Shown in pieces: positions 34,560-43,978 of a DNA stretch of 64,000 nucleotides. The notes below the pieces were generated by a model. That model searched no databases, had not been told where the DNA came from, and saw only the letters and a program-made list of their open reading frames with translations. The stretch spans positions 2,574,009-2,638,008 of the forward strand of contig NZ_KI421498.1 in assembly GCF_000473105.1 (NCBI RefSeq), in the 5' to 3' direction. The DNA comes from Phaeobacter inhibens DSM 16374 (GTDB lineage Bacteria; Pseudomonadota; Alphaproteobacteria; Rhodobacterales; Rhodobacteraceae). The position numbers and the translations under genes are program-made. How positions within the stretch are numbered: position 1 is the stretch's first letter; each line of letters opens with the position of its first letter.

Positions 34560-35084
34560 CTAGTTCAATACGAAGTCCATAATCAGCAGATCACGCACCC
34601 GGCCCTGGCCAGCTGCAATATTGATCCGCCGCAGCATCTGTGCGCGCAGTTTCGGCAGTGCCATCGGATCGGTCAGATCCTCCAGCTCCAGTGCCCTGAG
34701 ATAACTGTTGAGAACATCGACAACCCGCGGGAGAATTTTCTCAACCTCGGCCCGATGGGCGAGATCAACCTCCAGCTGAGAGCGGAAACGAAGGTGCTTC
34801 AACCCACTTGCTTTGCGCAAGGTGATCACAATCGGTTCCATTTCGATAAAAGCGAGATTGGCGATATCTTCCGCCGACTCACCATTGTCCACGCCTTCTG
34901 GCGCCACTTCGGTCGCATCCACCCCTTCTGGGGCTGCGCTCTGACCAAAGGGAAGAAGGCCTGACTGGACAGCGAAGAATCCCCCACCGGCGCCAACAAG
35001 CGCAAGAACAACCCCAATGATAAGGGGCAGCTTGCTCTTCTTGGCCGGGGCGTCCTGTTCTGTGTCTACTACAGCGTCTGTCAT
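34560..35084 (-). CDS. fliL: Flagellar basal-body protein FliL
   Basis: A 174-residue protein with a short cytoplasmic N-terminus, one membrane helix (LPLIIGVVLALVGAGGGFFAV) and a periplasmic domain (FIEMEPIVITLRKASGLKHL, LRALELEDLTDPMALPKLR, VRDLLIMDFVLN). FliL rings surround the stators and raise torque or stator stability. The start at 35084 is chosen for AGGGA 5 nt upstream; a 9-codon longer frame is unsupported. First gene of the unit ending in the large periplasmic protein. Confidence 0.92.
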   Translation of the reverse strand: MTDAVVDTEQDAPAKKSKLPLIIGVVLALVGAGGGFFAVQSGLLPFGQSAAPEGVDATEVAPEGVDNGESAEDIANLAFIEMEPIVITLRKASGLKHLRFRSQLEVDLAHRAEVEKILPRVVDVLNSYLRALELEDLTDPMALPKLRAQMLRRINIAAGQGRVRDLLIMDFVLN

Positions 35085-35129
35085 GACTATCCCTAATACG
35101 TCGTGCCCCATCTTCTTAGCTTGCGGACA

Positions 35130-35144
35130 CTAACCGAATGTTAA
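35130..35144. promoter_or_regulatory. Candidate CtrA box between fliL and fliF
   Basis: CTAA-N7-TTAA, equal on the other strand to TTAA-N7-TTAG. One mismatch to the CtrA consensus. It lies 46 bp from the fliL start and 59 bp from the fliF start and could serve both divergent operons. Confidence 0.55.
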
Positions 35145-35202
35145 GGGCAATCCGGCAAAAGGGTTGCACATCGGACAGAATGCCGGTGCTACGGAGGTTA
35201 AT

Positions 35203-36888
35203 GTGCAGCAGATCAAGAATGTCTGGGCAGGTTTGGACACGCGAAAGCGCCTGATTGCCGTGGGGGCCACGGTGATCGTGATTCTCAGCGTCCTGGCGAT
35301 GTCCCGTGTGGCGAATACGCCCACGATGCAATTACTATATGCCGGGCTGGAAAGCGGCTCGGCTGGGGATGTAGTGCGCGCGCTGGAACAGCGCGGCACC
35401 GAATACGAAGTGCGTGGCGGATCAATTTATGTTCCAGCTACGGCACGCGACGAACTACGCATGACGCTGGCAAGCGAAGGCCTGCCTGCGAACGGCGGAC
35501 GCGGTTACGAACTGCTTGATTCGCTGAGCGGGTTCGGGACCACATCGCAAATGTTTGATGCCGCCTACTGGCGTGCAAAGGAAGGGGAACTGGCCCGTAC
35601 CATCGTGGCCAGCCCGCATGTGACCCAGGCCCGGGTCCATATCGCAAATACCGGATCAAACCCGTTTCAGCGCACGGCTGAACCGACTGCCTCTGTGTCG
35701 GTTGTGCCGATGGGTTCGCCCATCACGCCCGCACAGGCCAATGCGATTCGCTTTCTGATCTCTTCAGCCGTGACTGGCTTGGCGGTGGAAAACGTGGCGG
35801 TGATTGATGCCAATGGTGCGCTGATCGGCTCACCCGAGGCCGCTGCCGCTGTCGGCGCCGGAACCGATGATCGCTCGCAATCGATTCGCGAACGGGTCAT
35901 GCGTTTGGTCGAAGCGCGCGTTGGTCACGGCAATGCTGTGGTCGAGGTCAGCGTCGAAACCGTGACCGACACCGAATCTATTCGCGAGAAACGCATTGAT
36001 CCCGAAAGCCGCGTCGCCATCAGCACCGACGTGGAAGAACGCGCCGATTCGTCACAAAATCAATCGGGTGAGGTGACCGTTGCCTCCAATATTCCGGATG
36101 GTGATGCCGCCTCGGGCGATGGATCCAAAGCCAGTACCAGTGCCACCCGTGAACGGGTGAACTACGAAATATCTGAGACCGAAAAAGAGATCCTTCGTGG
36201 CCCTGGCGCAATCAAACGTCTGACTGTCGCGGTTCTGCTGAATGGTGTGCCAATAACCACAGCAACCGGCGAAACGGTGATGGAACCCCGCTCAGAAGAA
36301 GAGCTCGGCGCACTCCGTGAACTGATCTCTGCTGCGGTCGGTTTCAGTGAAGAACGTGGAGACGTCATAACGCTGAAATCTATGGAAATGCCTACGGTGG
36401 AGCCACAGGGCACCGTGGTCAGCGCCTCCATCTTCGACAACATCTATCTGGATGCGATGTCGTTGATCCAGATGGCTGCCCTGGCGCTTGTCACTCTGAT
36501 CCTCGGCCTCTTTGTTATTCGTCCCATCCTGTCGAACCAGGCGAGCGTGCCTGCACTTGGCGCACCGGGTGGCGATGCCATGGACGAGCTGCCAGCACTG
36601 GGTGGCGGTGGTTTCATGGCCAATCCCAATCTCGGCGCGGATCTCGCACTGGATGGCGAGATTGAGAACAATGAAACCGGTCAGTTTGAACCCATGGGTG
36701 GCATGGGTATGGGCACCGGTATGGGCATGGGTGACATGGGCGGAATGGGAGATATGGGTGGACTGCCGGCCCTTGGCGGCGGTGGCGACAATCCCGTTGA
36801 TCGTCTCCGCTCGATGATTGGCGAACGCCAGGAAGAAACCGTGCAGATCCTGCGCGGCTGGCTGGAAGAAAATGAGGAGAGAGCCTGA
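35203..36888 (+). CDS. fliF: Flagellar MS-ring protein FliF
   Basis: A 561-residue protein that forms the MS ring in the inner membrane. Two membrane helices flank the periplasmic part: LIAVGATVIVILSVLAM near the N-terminus and MAALALVTLILGLFVIRPIL near residue 435. Family motifs include LLYAGLESGSAGDVVRALE, SDIIVLK-like region and the C-terminal FliG-binding end VDRLRSMIGERQEETVQILR. GTG at 35203 has GGAGG 5 nt upstream; a TTG 39 bp earlier is less likely. A Met/Gly-rich stretch precedes the FliG-binding end. Confidence 0.93.
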   Translation: MQQIKNVWAGLDTRKRLIAVGATVIVILSVLAMSRVANTPTMQLLYAGLESGSAGDVVRALEQRGTEYEVRGGSIYVPATARDELRMTLASEGLPANGGRGYELLDSLSGFGTTSQMFDAAYWRAKEGELARTIVASPHVTQARVHIANTGSNPFQRTAEPTASVSVVPMGSPITPAQANAIRFLISSAVTGLAVENVAVIDANGALIGSPEAAAAVGAGTDDRSQSIRERVMRLVEARVGHGNAVVEVSVETVTDTESIREKRIDPESRVAISTDVEERADSSQNQSGEVTVASNIPDGDAASGDGSKASTSATRERVNYEISETEKEILRGPGAIKRLTVAVLLNGVPITTATGETVMEPRSEEELGALRELISAAVGFSEERGDVITLKSMEMPTVEPQGTVVSASIFDNIYLDAMSLIQMAALALVTLILGLFVIRPILSNQASVPALGAPGGDAMDELPALGGGGFMANPNLGADLALDGEIENNETGQFEPMGGMGMGTGMGMGDMGGMGDMGGLPALGGGGDNPVDRLRSMIGERQEETVQILRGWLEENEERA

Positions 36889-37484
36889 TGACGATTGCCC
36901 ATCTTCTTGAAGATTTTGCCATGGACACACCGGCGGTGCCAGTCGCCGAGGTGAGCGAAGAAGTACTGGAGGAAAAGCGTCTGGAATCCTATGAGAAAGG
37001 ATACAGCGCAGGTTGGGATGATGCGGTAACGGCCAAGGATAAGGAGAGCACACATGTCTCTTCAGAACTGGCCAACTCGCTTGAAGATCTCAGCTTCACC
37101 TTCCATGAGGCACAGACGCAACTGCTCGAATCGTTGGATCCGATGTTCAAGGTTCTGACCAGCGCAGTCCTGCCAGATGCCATGGCTGCCAGTTTCGGCC
37201 ATCACATCGTCGATCAGCTGACGGACATGGCCAAGAGTCAGGCCGATCAGGCTATCAATATTGTTGTCTCCCCGGGCGAAGGTGCAACCGTGCGCGCGCT
37301 ACTGACCAAAAGTTTCACTGTGCCGGTGCAGGTCCGCGAGGACGTCGTGCTGTCTCCTGGTCAGGCCTATCTCAAGGTCGGCGGCATTGAGCGGGAAATC
37401 AACAGCTCCGCCCTGATCGATTCTATTCAGGACTCTATCGAGGCCTTCTCTTTCCACATCACAGAGGACAGCAAATATGGATAA
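36888..37484 (+). CDS. fliH: Flagellar assembly protein FliH-like
   Basis: A 198-residue protein with an acidic N-terminus, the EKGYSAGWDDA segment (Gly-spaced helix typical of FliH) and a C-terminal FliH/V-ATPase E-like domain (VVSPGEGATVRALLTKSF, LKVGGIEREINSSALID). FliH regulates FliI and docks it to FliN at the export gate. The gene lies between fliF and fliN and overlaps both (1 and 8 bp), which fits. Confidence 0.8.
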   Translation: MTIAHLLEDFAMDTPAVPVAEVSEEVLEEKRLESYEKGYSAGWDDAVTAKDKESTHVSSELANSLEDLSFTFHEAQTQLLESLDPMFKVLTSAVLPDAMAASFGHHIVDQLTDMAKSQADQAINIVVSPGEGATVRALLTKSFTVPVQVREDVVLSPGQAYLKVGGIEREINSSALIDSIQDSIEAFSFHITEDSKYG

Positions 37485-37773
37485 GTCTGCTGAAATGAAC
37501 AGAAAATCTGGCGATGCAGGCAACCCGTTTGTGTCAGTACCAGTTGAGGTTGTCGTCTCTGTCGGCAAGGCACGACCGCTGATCCGTGATCTGGTAAACC
37601 TTGGCGAAAACGCGATTCTGACCCTCGACAAACGGGTCGAAGATCCCGTGGATCTCTATGTTGGCGACCGCCTTGTCGCCAGAGGGCAGCTGGAGGAGAT
37701 GGAAGGCGAGCAGGCTGGTCAATTGGCCGTAAGACTGACCGAAATCGCGGATTTGCAAAGCGGCCTGGGATGA
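37477..37773 (+). CDS. fliN: Flagellar motor switch protein FliN
   Basis: A 98-residue C-ring protein: VPVEVVVSVGKARPLIRDLVNLGE, AILTLDKRVEDPVDLYVGDRLVARGQL in pieces matches the SpoA/FliN core. No long N-terminal extension. FliM and FliG, its partners in the C ring, are not in the window. Overlaps fliH by 8 bp and fliP by 4 bp. Confidence 0.93.
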   Translation: MDKSAEMNRKSGDAGNPFVSVPVEVVVSVGKARPLIRDLVNLGENAILTLDKRVEDPVDLYVGDRLVARGQLEEMEGEQAGQLAVRLTEIADLQSGLG

Positions 37774-38513
37774 CACGCACTGCCCTTCTTGCCGCCGTTT
37801 TGGCGGCCATTCTGGCCGTCGGCCTGCCGGATGTTGTGAGCGCGCAGGATCTCAGCCTTTCCTTGGGCGATGGACAGTCGATCTCTGCCCGCTCGATCCA
37901 GCTGATCCTGCTGATCACCGTCCTCAGCCTCGCCCCGGGGCTGTTGATTATGATCACATGCTTCCCGTTTCTTGTCACCGTATTGTCGATTCTCCGGCAG
38001 GCCATTGGTTTGCAGCAGGCGCCACCGAACATGTTGATGATCAGCCTTGCGCTGTTCCTCACCTATTTCGTCATGGAACCGGTCTTTACCGAAGCCTGGA
38101 CCACCGGAATCAATCCGCTGATTGAGGAGCAACTGGATGTAGAAACCGGGCTGGAGCGCGCGTTGCAGCCGTTTCGGGTATTCATGGCCGCGCGTCTTGA
38201 TCCCGATACCTTCTATGCGATTGCAGATCTGCGACCTACCACTGCAGGCATAGACCCGACCGCTGATGCCCCTTTGTCGACCTTGGTGTCGAGCTTTATG
38301 CTGTCGGAAATTGCCCGTGCCTTTCAGGTTGGCTTTTTGGTCTTCCTGCCGTTCTTGGTAATCGATCTGGTGGTCGCGGCCGTGCTGATGTCGATGGGGA
38401 TGATGATGGTCCCGCCGGCGGTTGTGTCCATGCCTTTCAAACTTGCGTTTTTTGTGGTCGCGGACGGCTGGAGCCTTATCGCAAGCGCCTTGGTCCGCAG
38501 CTACTTTCCCTGA
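37770..38513 (+). CDS. fliP: Flagellar export gate protein FliP
   Basis: A 247-residue export-gate protein with a signal-like N-terminus and four membrane helices. Conserved stretches are LLITVLSLAPGLLIMITCFP, LSILRQAIGLQQAPPNMLMI, LVSSFMLSEIARAFQVGFLV and MGMMMVPPAVVSMPFKLAFF. Last gene of fliF-fliH-fliN-fliP, followed by a strong terminator. Confidence 0.96.
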   Translation: MTRTALLAAVLAAILAVGLPDVVSAQDLSLSLGDGQSISARSIQLILLITVLSLAPGLLIMITCFPFLVTVLSILRQAIGLQQAPPNMLMISLALFLTYFVMEPVFTEAWTTGINPLIEEQLDVETGLERALQPFRVFMAARLDPDTFYAIADLRPTTAGIDPTADAPLSTLVSSFMLSEIARAFQVGFLVFLPFLVIDLVVAAVLMSMGMMMVPPAVVSMPFKLAFFVVADGWSLIASALVRSYFP

Positions 38514-38540
38514 AAACACAACCTCTTGCAGGAAGCACCC

Positions 38541-38582
38541 TGCAAAACGCCCCGGTCACAACAGTGACCGGGGCGTTTTGCA
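38541..38582. terminator. Terminator of the fliF-fliP operon
   Basis: Perfect 19-bp inverted repeat (arms 38541-38559 and 38564-38582; core CGCCCCGGTCAC) with an AACA loop. The right arm includes a TTTT run, 28 bp after the fliP stop. Confidence 0.9.
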
Positions 38583-38880
38583 TTGGCGGGACAGACGTGA
38601 TCTCGGCAGGTCTCAACCCAAATCTATTCAACCCCACACGCGGCGACGCTGTGTCAGACGATAGATCATACTTCCACTGAGATGCCATATGAGTGTCGGA
38701 ACATCTGTCGGATAGTGTAAATTACATCCAGCGCACTGACCGTGCTCAAGTCTGACAAGAGGGTCAGGATCCAGGCCGACACATGCCCTTAGGCCGGTCG
38801 TTCAGCTCATCCGGTGTCATGAATCCGGCCAGGTCAAAGGTAGCTAGCAACGGGTAAAATTGGCGGCCTATTGCCTAAGC
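38583..38880. other. Gene-free spacer between two terminators
   Basis: About 300 bp between the fliP terminator and the flgI terminator. No open frame with a ribosome-binding site, no repeat and no RNA gene are visible. Confidence 0.5.
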
Positions 38881-38913
38881 AAAAGCCCCCGGAACACAGT
38901 GGTTCCAGGGGCT
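38881..38913 (-). terminator. Terminator of the flgK-flgL-flgI operon
   Basis: On the minus strand, AGCCCC-GGAAC arms (with one mismatch) are followed by TTTT. It lies 33 bp past the flgI stop. Confidence 0.75.
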
Positions 38914-38945
38914 CATCCGCCTGCGTGCAGTTCTGTACTGACGTT

Positions 38946-40049
38946 CTATCTCACCACGAATTCGGCATGCAGCGCACCGGCCGCCTTCAGGCTCTTGAGG
39001 ATATCGATCATATCCCGCGGTGACACGCCCAGCGCATTAAGACCTGCAACCACTTCAGACAAAGAGGTGGTTTCCGGGACCTCTGCCAGCTGAATGCCCT
39101 CTTCCTCTTCGATCGCAGCGCCAGTGCGCGGCACAATCACCGTTTCGCCATCGGCAAATGGATTAGGCTGAACAACCAGCGGCGTTTCCTCAATCCGCAG
39201 GGTCAGATTTCCCTGTGCGACAGCAACCCGTGAGATACGCACATCGCTGCCCATCACAATGGTACCAGAGCGTTGATCGACAACCACACGCGCCTTGCGC
39301 TGAGGTTCGACCAGAATATTCTCGATCCGCCCGACAGCATGAGCGGTGGAGCGGGTATTCGTGCGCTGCACATCGATCTCAACCGTCCCGGAATCACGCA
39401 TCAGAGCCACATTACGCCCAAATTCCGCGTTGATCGCGCGTTCGATCCGGCCAGCGGTGGTGAAATCAGGCTCTCGCAACGCAAGACGCATGGACGAGAG
39501 CGAGGACAGATCGAAGTCGATCTCACGCTCGACCCGCGCACCAGAAGGGATGACACCAGCAGTGGGAACCCCTTGTGTGACAGAGGCGCCCTCCCCCTCC
39601 GCGACGGCACCGCCTGCCAGAATGGTACCTTGGGCGACCGCATAGATCTGGCCATCTGCGGCATTCAACGGTGTCATGACCAGCGTCCCACCCAGCAGGC
39701 TCTTTGAATCGCCGATCGCGGACACTGTCACATCAACAGTGCCGCCTACACGAGCAAACGGCGGCAGAGTCGCGGTGACGAATACCGCAGCAACGTTCTT
39801 TGGCCGAAACTGTTCGCCGGTCACATTAACGCCCAGCCGCTCCAGAATGTTCGACATGATCTCTTCGGTGAAGGGGGAGTTTCGCAGACCGTCGCCTGTC
39901 CCGTTCAACCCTACGACCAGACCATAGCCGACGAGATCGTTGCCGCGTACGCCGTCGAACTCAACCAGATCTTTCAGTCTGATCGCATTGGCCTGAGCCA
40001 TCGCAGGCAGCAGCATTACAGCAAGAAGAATCCGGATGAACCGCATCAT
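38946..40049 (-). CDS. flgI: Flagellar P-ring protein FlgI
   Basis: A 367-residue periplasmic P-ring subunit with a signal peptide (MRFIRILLAVMLLPAMAQA) and the family core: IRLKDLVEFDGVRGNDLVGYGLVVGLNGTGDGLRN in pieces, NVAAVFVTATLPPFARVGG, and C-terminal LSEVVAGLNALGVSPRDMID. Its chaperone flgA lies in another operon. Overlaps flgL by 4 bp. Confidence 0.96.
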   Translation of the reverse strand: MMRFIRILLAVMLLPAMAQANAIRLKDLVEFDGVRGNDLVGYGLVVGLNGTGDGLRNSPFTEEIMSNILERLGVNVTGEQFRPKNVAAVFVTATLPPFARVGGTVDVTVSAIGDSKSLLGGTLVMTPLNAADGQIYAVAQGTILAGGAVAEGEGASVTQGVPTAGVIPSGARVEREIDFDLSSLSSMRLALREPDFTTAGRIERAINAEFGRNVALMRDSGTVEIDVQRTNTRSTAHAVGRIENILVEPQRKARVVVDQRSGTIVMGSDVRISRVAVAQGNLTLRIEETPLVVQPNPFADGETVIVPRTGAAIEEEEGIQLAEVPETTSLSEVVAGLNALGVSPRDMIDILKSLKAAGALHAEFVVR

Positions 40050-41053
40050 GACAGGAACCTCATCAGCGACAGCTGCGATGTCCGTGCGGTGACGGTGAAC
40101 AGGCTTTCCAGTTGGAACTGCGCCTCATCCAGACGAGTGGATGTTTCATAGGGATCAGCCTGAACAAGCTCGTTGAATACCAGGCTGAGGCTGGTCTGGG
40201 CGGCGCCATTGCGTGTCGCGGTCTGCTCAATGCGACCCTCCACAAAACCAAGATCCGACTGCATCTGGATCAACTGGACCTGGCTTTCGCGCAGCTCAAC
40301 TCCGGTGCTGCGCAACATCTCGAACTTCACATCTGAGGTGAGGCTAAGTCCTGGGTCATTGACCAAAGTTGCAATGGCAAGGCTCTGCAGCGTCTGCTTA
40401 AACGCGTCGTCATTGGCCTTCAAAGAGACAGTGACCTCTTCGGTCGGGCCGATTTTCACCGGATCCATCAGGTCCGACGCACCCTGATACATCACCGTAT
40501 CAAATCCCAGCGGATCAGCGAACCAGTCTTTGACGGCCTGTACAATATCAGGTGCGGTGGTGAAGGGGGTAACCTCTGTCACCAATGAGGACATCAAAGT
40601 GTTGAGATCGGCGAGAGGTTGGGCTTCGGTATCTTTTCCGGAAAACAGGCTGCGACCTGCGGCTTCGCCATTCAGGGAGCGGATAGCTTCGGTCAGGTAC
40701 ACTTCTGCCTGGTTCGACAATTGCTGCGATGTTTCATCATTCGGGGACGTCGTTACAGCGAAAATATCGCCGGTAAGTTTGACCACATTGTCAGAGATCA
40801 ACTCGATATTGTTCTGCATGGACGACGCAAACAGAGCCGCCTCAGTGTTTGCAACCTGAAAGGATTTGAGACGATCCAAGTTACGCTCCACATCGGAGAG
40901 ATATGTCAGATCCCCCCCCAGTTTCTGCGTCAACTGCGAGGTTTTTCCAGTGCTCAACTCCTGCGTCAGGGTCGAGATATCGTTCTTCAGACCAACCGAC
41001 CGATTGCGAAGGAACAGGTGTTGAGCCATATCCCCATAGGAATTCATAATCAT
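40046..41053 (-). CDS. flgL: Hook-filament junction protein FlgL
   Basis: A 335-residue flagellin-like junction protein. The N-terminal YGDMAQHLFLRNRSVGLKND and STLTQELSTGKTSQL and the C-terminal LFTVTARTSQLSLMRFL fit the FlgL D0/D1 ends. It is exported late, on FlgN. AAGGA lies 8 nt before the ATG; it begins 3 bp after flgK. Confidence 0.9.
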   Translation of the reverse strand: MIMNSYGDMAQHLFLRNRSVGLKNDISTLTQELSTGKTSQLTQKLGGDLTYLSDVERNLDRLKSFQVANTEAALFASSMQNNIELISDNVVKLTGDIFAVTTSPNDETSQQLSNQAEVYLTEAIRSLNGEAAGRSLFSGKDTEAQPLADLNTLMSSLVTEVTPFTTAPDIVQAVKDWFADPLGFDTVMYQGASDLMDPVKIGPTEEVTVSLKANDDAFKQTLQSLAIATLVNDPGLSLTSDVKFEMLRSTGVELRESQVQLIQMQSDLGFVEGRIEQTATRNGAAQTSLSLVFNELVQADPYETSTRLDEAQFQLESLFTVTARTSQLSLMRFLS

Positions 41054-41056
41054 GCG

Positions 41057-42505
41057 TTAAATCCTTAGAAGCGTTTCCATCAGCTCATCGACCACGGAGA
41101 TCATCCTGGCGTTGGCCTGATAGACTTTTTCAATCACGATAAGGTTCTGCAGTTCAGCATCGCTATCGACACCCTGCGCCAACTCGCGCTGGTACATTTC
41201 GGTATAGGTTGCCGCTGCAAAGGCGACGTTCTGTTCTGCAGAGTTTTCACTCTGTGCAAACCGAGATAACAGGTTCGCGCTCAGCGTGCTGGCATCCAGA
41301 TTTGCCGTCCCCAGACCAACGGATGACACCGTGCGCTTGGCGTCCAGTGCATCCGCATATCCACGCAGCAGCGTCGCATCCCCGGCGTTGCCGGGCGAGG
41401 CTGCATTCAGACCATCGCGCAGCCGCCAGGTTTCTGCCTGTCCCTGCATGGCAATTTTGTCATTCAGCTCGATACGGTTGGCGATACCGACAGTATTGGC
41501 CGGATCAAAAAATGCCCCCTGATCGGTGAAGATGCCAGGATCCGTTGCCGTTAAGGTCGGATCCAGAGCAGGGTCTTGAAAGCGTTCGATAAGATCCTTT
41601 GCCATAGCGTCCAGATCTTCCTGCGCCTCGACGGTGAGTACATCGCGGACCTCGAACTGTGCGGCAAGCGTGCCGCCACGGACAGGCCCGCCGGGCCCTG
41701 TCGCGACATCGATACCATTGATCTGCAACCCGGACAGCAAACCGTTGCCCAACGTCATGTAAGGCAATGTATCGGCTTTACCGTCAAAGCTCAGCTCTGC
41801 TGCCTGGCCATCCAGAAGCACAGCGCCCCCTTCGGAGAACAGAGCAACCTGGCCTCTGTCACGATTGACTACCTTGACCGGAATGATCTTGTTCACCTCA
41901 TCAATCAGCAGATCTCGTTGATCTAGCAGAGACGCCGAATCGGACCCTGTTGATTGACTGATCGCAATTTTTGCATTCAGTTTTTGAAGTTTTTCCAACG
42001 ACTGATTGACCGTGTCCACCTGCACATCAATTGCCCTGTCGGCAGCCGTGCGTTGATTGCGTAGCCCCTCTGCGGCATCTGCAATCGACCGCACCAACTC
42101 TTCTGCCTGAATCGCGAGATCATTCAGCCGCGGTCCGGAATCGGGTCGCGAAATCACCTCAATCAGACCGGAGTCGAAATCCGTTAGCCGCTGCGTGATT
42201 GAATAGGGGTCGTCTGCGCTGCCAACCAATTCGGTCATGCGACCAAAAAAAGCGGATTTCACCTCGGCAACGCCGACCTCCGAATTGGCAGATCGCACGC
42301 TGGATTGCAGGGCCGGATCGTTGATCCGCTGCACGTGACCGACCTTGACCCCGCTGAACCCATCCCCGGCACTGGTAAGCGCGAGGCTCCGGCGAGAATA
42401 CCCCGGGGTCAGGACATTCGACAGGTTTTCGGAGACGACCGACGTCGAGCGACCAGCCGCCGTCAGCCCGGTCATTGCGGAATTGAGAGCACTTGTAATG
42501 GACAT
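41057..42505 (-). CDS. flgK: Hook-filament junction protein FlgK
   Basis: A 482-residue junction protein with the axial motif VVSENLSNVLTPGYSRRSL, LNSAMTGLTAAGRS at the N-terminus and the C-terminal NLIVIEKVYQANARMISVVDELMETLLRI in parts. It links hook to filament. First gene of flgK-flgL-flgI. I see no CtrA-type box right upstream; the 48-bp gap to flgE suggests read-through from the flgE promoter. Confidence 0.94.
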   Translation of the reverse strand: MSITSALNSAMTGLTAAGRSTSVVSENLSNVLTPGYSRRSLALTSAGDGFSGVKVGHVQRINDPALQSSVRSANSEVGVAEVKSAFFGRMTELVGSADDPYSITQRLTDFDSGLIEVISRPDSGPRLNDLAIQAEELVRSIADAAEGLRNQRTAADRAIDVQVDTVNQSLEKLQKLNAKIAISQSTGSDSASLLDQRDLLIDEVNKIIPVKVVNRDRGQVALFSEGGAVLLDGQAAELSFDGKADTLPYMTLGNGLLSGLQINGIDVATGPGGPVRGGTLAAQFEVRDVLTVEAQEDLDAMAKDLIERFQDPALDPTLTATDPGIFTDQGAFFDPANTVGIANRIELNDKIAMQGQAETWRLRDGLNAASPGNAGDATLLRGYADALDAKRTVSSVGLGTANLDASTLSANLLSRFAQSENSAEQNVAFAAATYTEMYQRELAQGVDSDAELQNLIVIEKVYQANARMISVVDELMETLLRI

Positions 42506-42553
42506 GGGTCATCCAGCCTTTGCGCGAATGTAAATCAGAGGGAAGAGCGCCTA

Positions 42554-43855
42554 TCAGCGCTTGATGTTGGTGGTTTCCTGCAACATCTCATCCACGGTCT
42601 GAATGACTTTTGCGTTAGACGAATAGGCTCGCTGGGTCTGAATCATATTGGTCAACTCGCCCGCCACATCTGTTGCGGATTCCTCGCGGGCATACCCGAG
42701 GATATCGCCTGTCGGACCTTCACCAGCATTCCAAAGGAAGTAGGAGCCGCTCTCGCTCGACGGCATGTAGGTCTGCCGGTCCATGGCGATCATGCCATTC
42801 GGGTTCGGCAGATCGACCAGCGGTACCTGATAGACCACGCGGCTGACACCGGTGTCATAGTTGGCATGCACATAGCCGGCCTCATCAATCTCCACGCCAG
42901 TGAAGTTGCCTACCGGAGCCCCGTCCTTGGAAATCGAGGCAGGGGCAAAGGTATCCGACAATTGGGTCAATCCATTGTCATCACCGATCATTCCGATGTT
43001 GATTTCCATGGGGCCACCCGCGACAGGGACGATGATGGATCCTGTTGCAGCGTCATATGCGCCACCTGTGGTGGCGGCCACAGCGTTCAGCGCCCCCCCG
43101 GACGTCCGGTTATCGTCGAAGGTCAATGTGTATTCCCCGATCGGGGTCGAACCGGTCGCGGTGTCGGTAATAATCATGGTCCATTCGTTCGACTCGCCCG
43201 TTGCCGGAACGGTGGGCACGAATTCGATCTGCAGGCTCTCGGATTTACCCAGATTGTCGTAATACTCGATCGAAAGGTTCTCACTGGTGCCTGCCGCGGT
43301 GGATTCCGTCGCTGTCGCGGGCAGGTTCACACCCAGCGACATCTCGGTTGTCGGCTCCCCCGACAGTTTGTTCACATTGAACCGCACCGGCTCCAGAGCG
43401 TCAGATGTATCACGCGCATAGGGTGGAATTGTGCCATCAGATTGCGCAGGCCAGCCCATCAGGACCAGACCGGATTCAGTGGCGAGCAAACCATCAGCAT
43501 TGGTTCTGAAAGATGCCGTGGTTGTCAGCATCATCTGCGGGTTGGCGGCCCCCGTCTCAACCTCGTTCATCGAGGTGACAGGCAGCATACCACGGCCCCG
43601 CACCGCCAGATCGGTTGCATTGCTGGTCGACACCAGCGGCCCTCGCTCATCAATCAAACGCACATTGGTCGTCCGCACACCGCCGGCCGAATAGGTGCCG
43701 CCAGATGAGCTCATGACCATCGAGTGGAAATCCGTCTGAACCCGCTTGTAGCCGGCGGTCGAGGAGTTTGCGATATTGTCGGAAATGGAGGCCAGTCGGC
43801 TGGCATTCGCGGTAAGCCCGGCAACGCCGGCATTAAGCGAGGAAGAAATCGTCAT
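42554..43855 (-). CDS. flgE: Flagellar hook protein FlgE
   Basis: A 433-residue hook subunit with N-terminal SISDNIANSSTAGYKRVQTDF, the central VRGRGMLPVTSM block and C-terminal SATDVAGELTNMIQTQRAYS. The start at 43855 (MTISSSLNAGVAGL) is chosen for AAAGG 8 nt upstream rather than the frame's earlier ATG at 43876. A candidate CtrA box lies 59 bp upstream. Confidence 0.94.
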   Translation of the reverse strand: MTISSSLNAGVAGLTANASRLASISDNIANSSTAGYKRVQTDFHSMVMSSSGGTYSAGGVRTTNVRLIDERGPLVSTSNATDLAVRGRGMLPVTSMNEVETGAANPQMMLTTTASFRTNADGLLATESGLVLMGWPAQSDGTIPPYARDTSDALEPVRFNVNKLSGEPTTEMSLGVNLPATATESTAAGTSENLSIEYYDNLGKSESLQIEFVPTVPATGESNEWTMIITDTATGSTPIGEYTLTFDDNRTSGGALNAVAATTGGAYDAATGSIIVPVAGGPMEINIGMIGDDNGLTQLSDTFAPASISKDGAPVGNFTGVEIDEAGYVHANYDTGVSRVVYQVPLVDLPNPNGMIAMDRQTYMPSSESGSYFLWNAGEGPTGDILGYAREESATDVAGELTNMIQTQRAYSSNAKVIQTVDEMLQETTNIKR

Positions 43856-43913
43856 GGATACGCCTTTCTGCTGCATCGAATCTTTCTTGATGCAACAGCT
43901 AGCCGATTGCCCA

Positions 43914-43928
43914 TTAACGGGCGGCTAA
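43914..43928. promoter_or_regulatory. Candidate CtrA box upstream of flgE
   Basis: TTAA-N7-CTAA on the plus strand, equal to TTAG-N7-TTAA read in the flgE direction. One mismatch to the consensus, 59 bp before the flgE ATG. Confidence 0.55.
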
Positions 43929-43978
43929 CAGATAAAATTGTCTGATCTGTTGGCCGCCCATTTCCGGCGTACCCGCGC

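Noticed and set aside
42305-43708. 467-codon plus-strand open frame
   Set aside because: Antisense to flgE and flgK; shadow frame.
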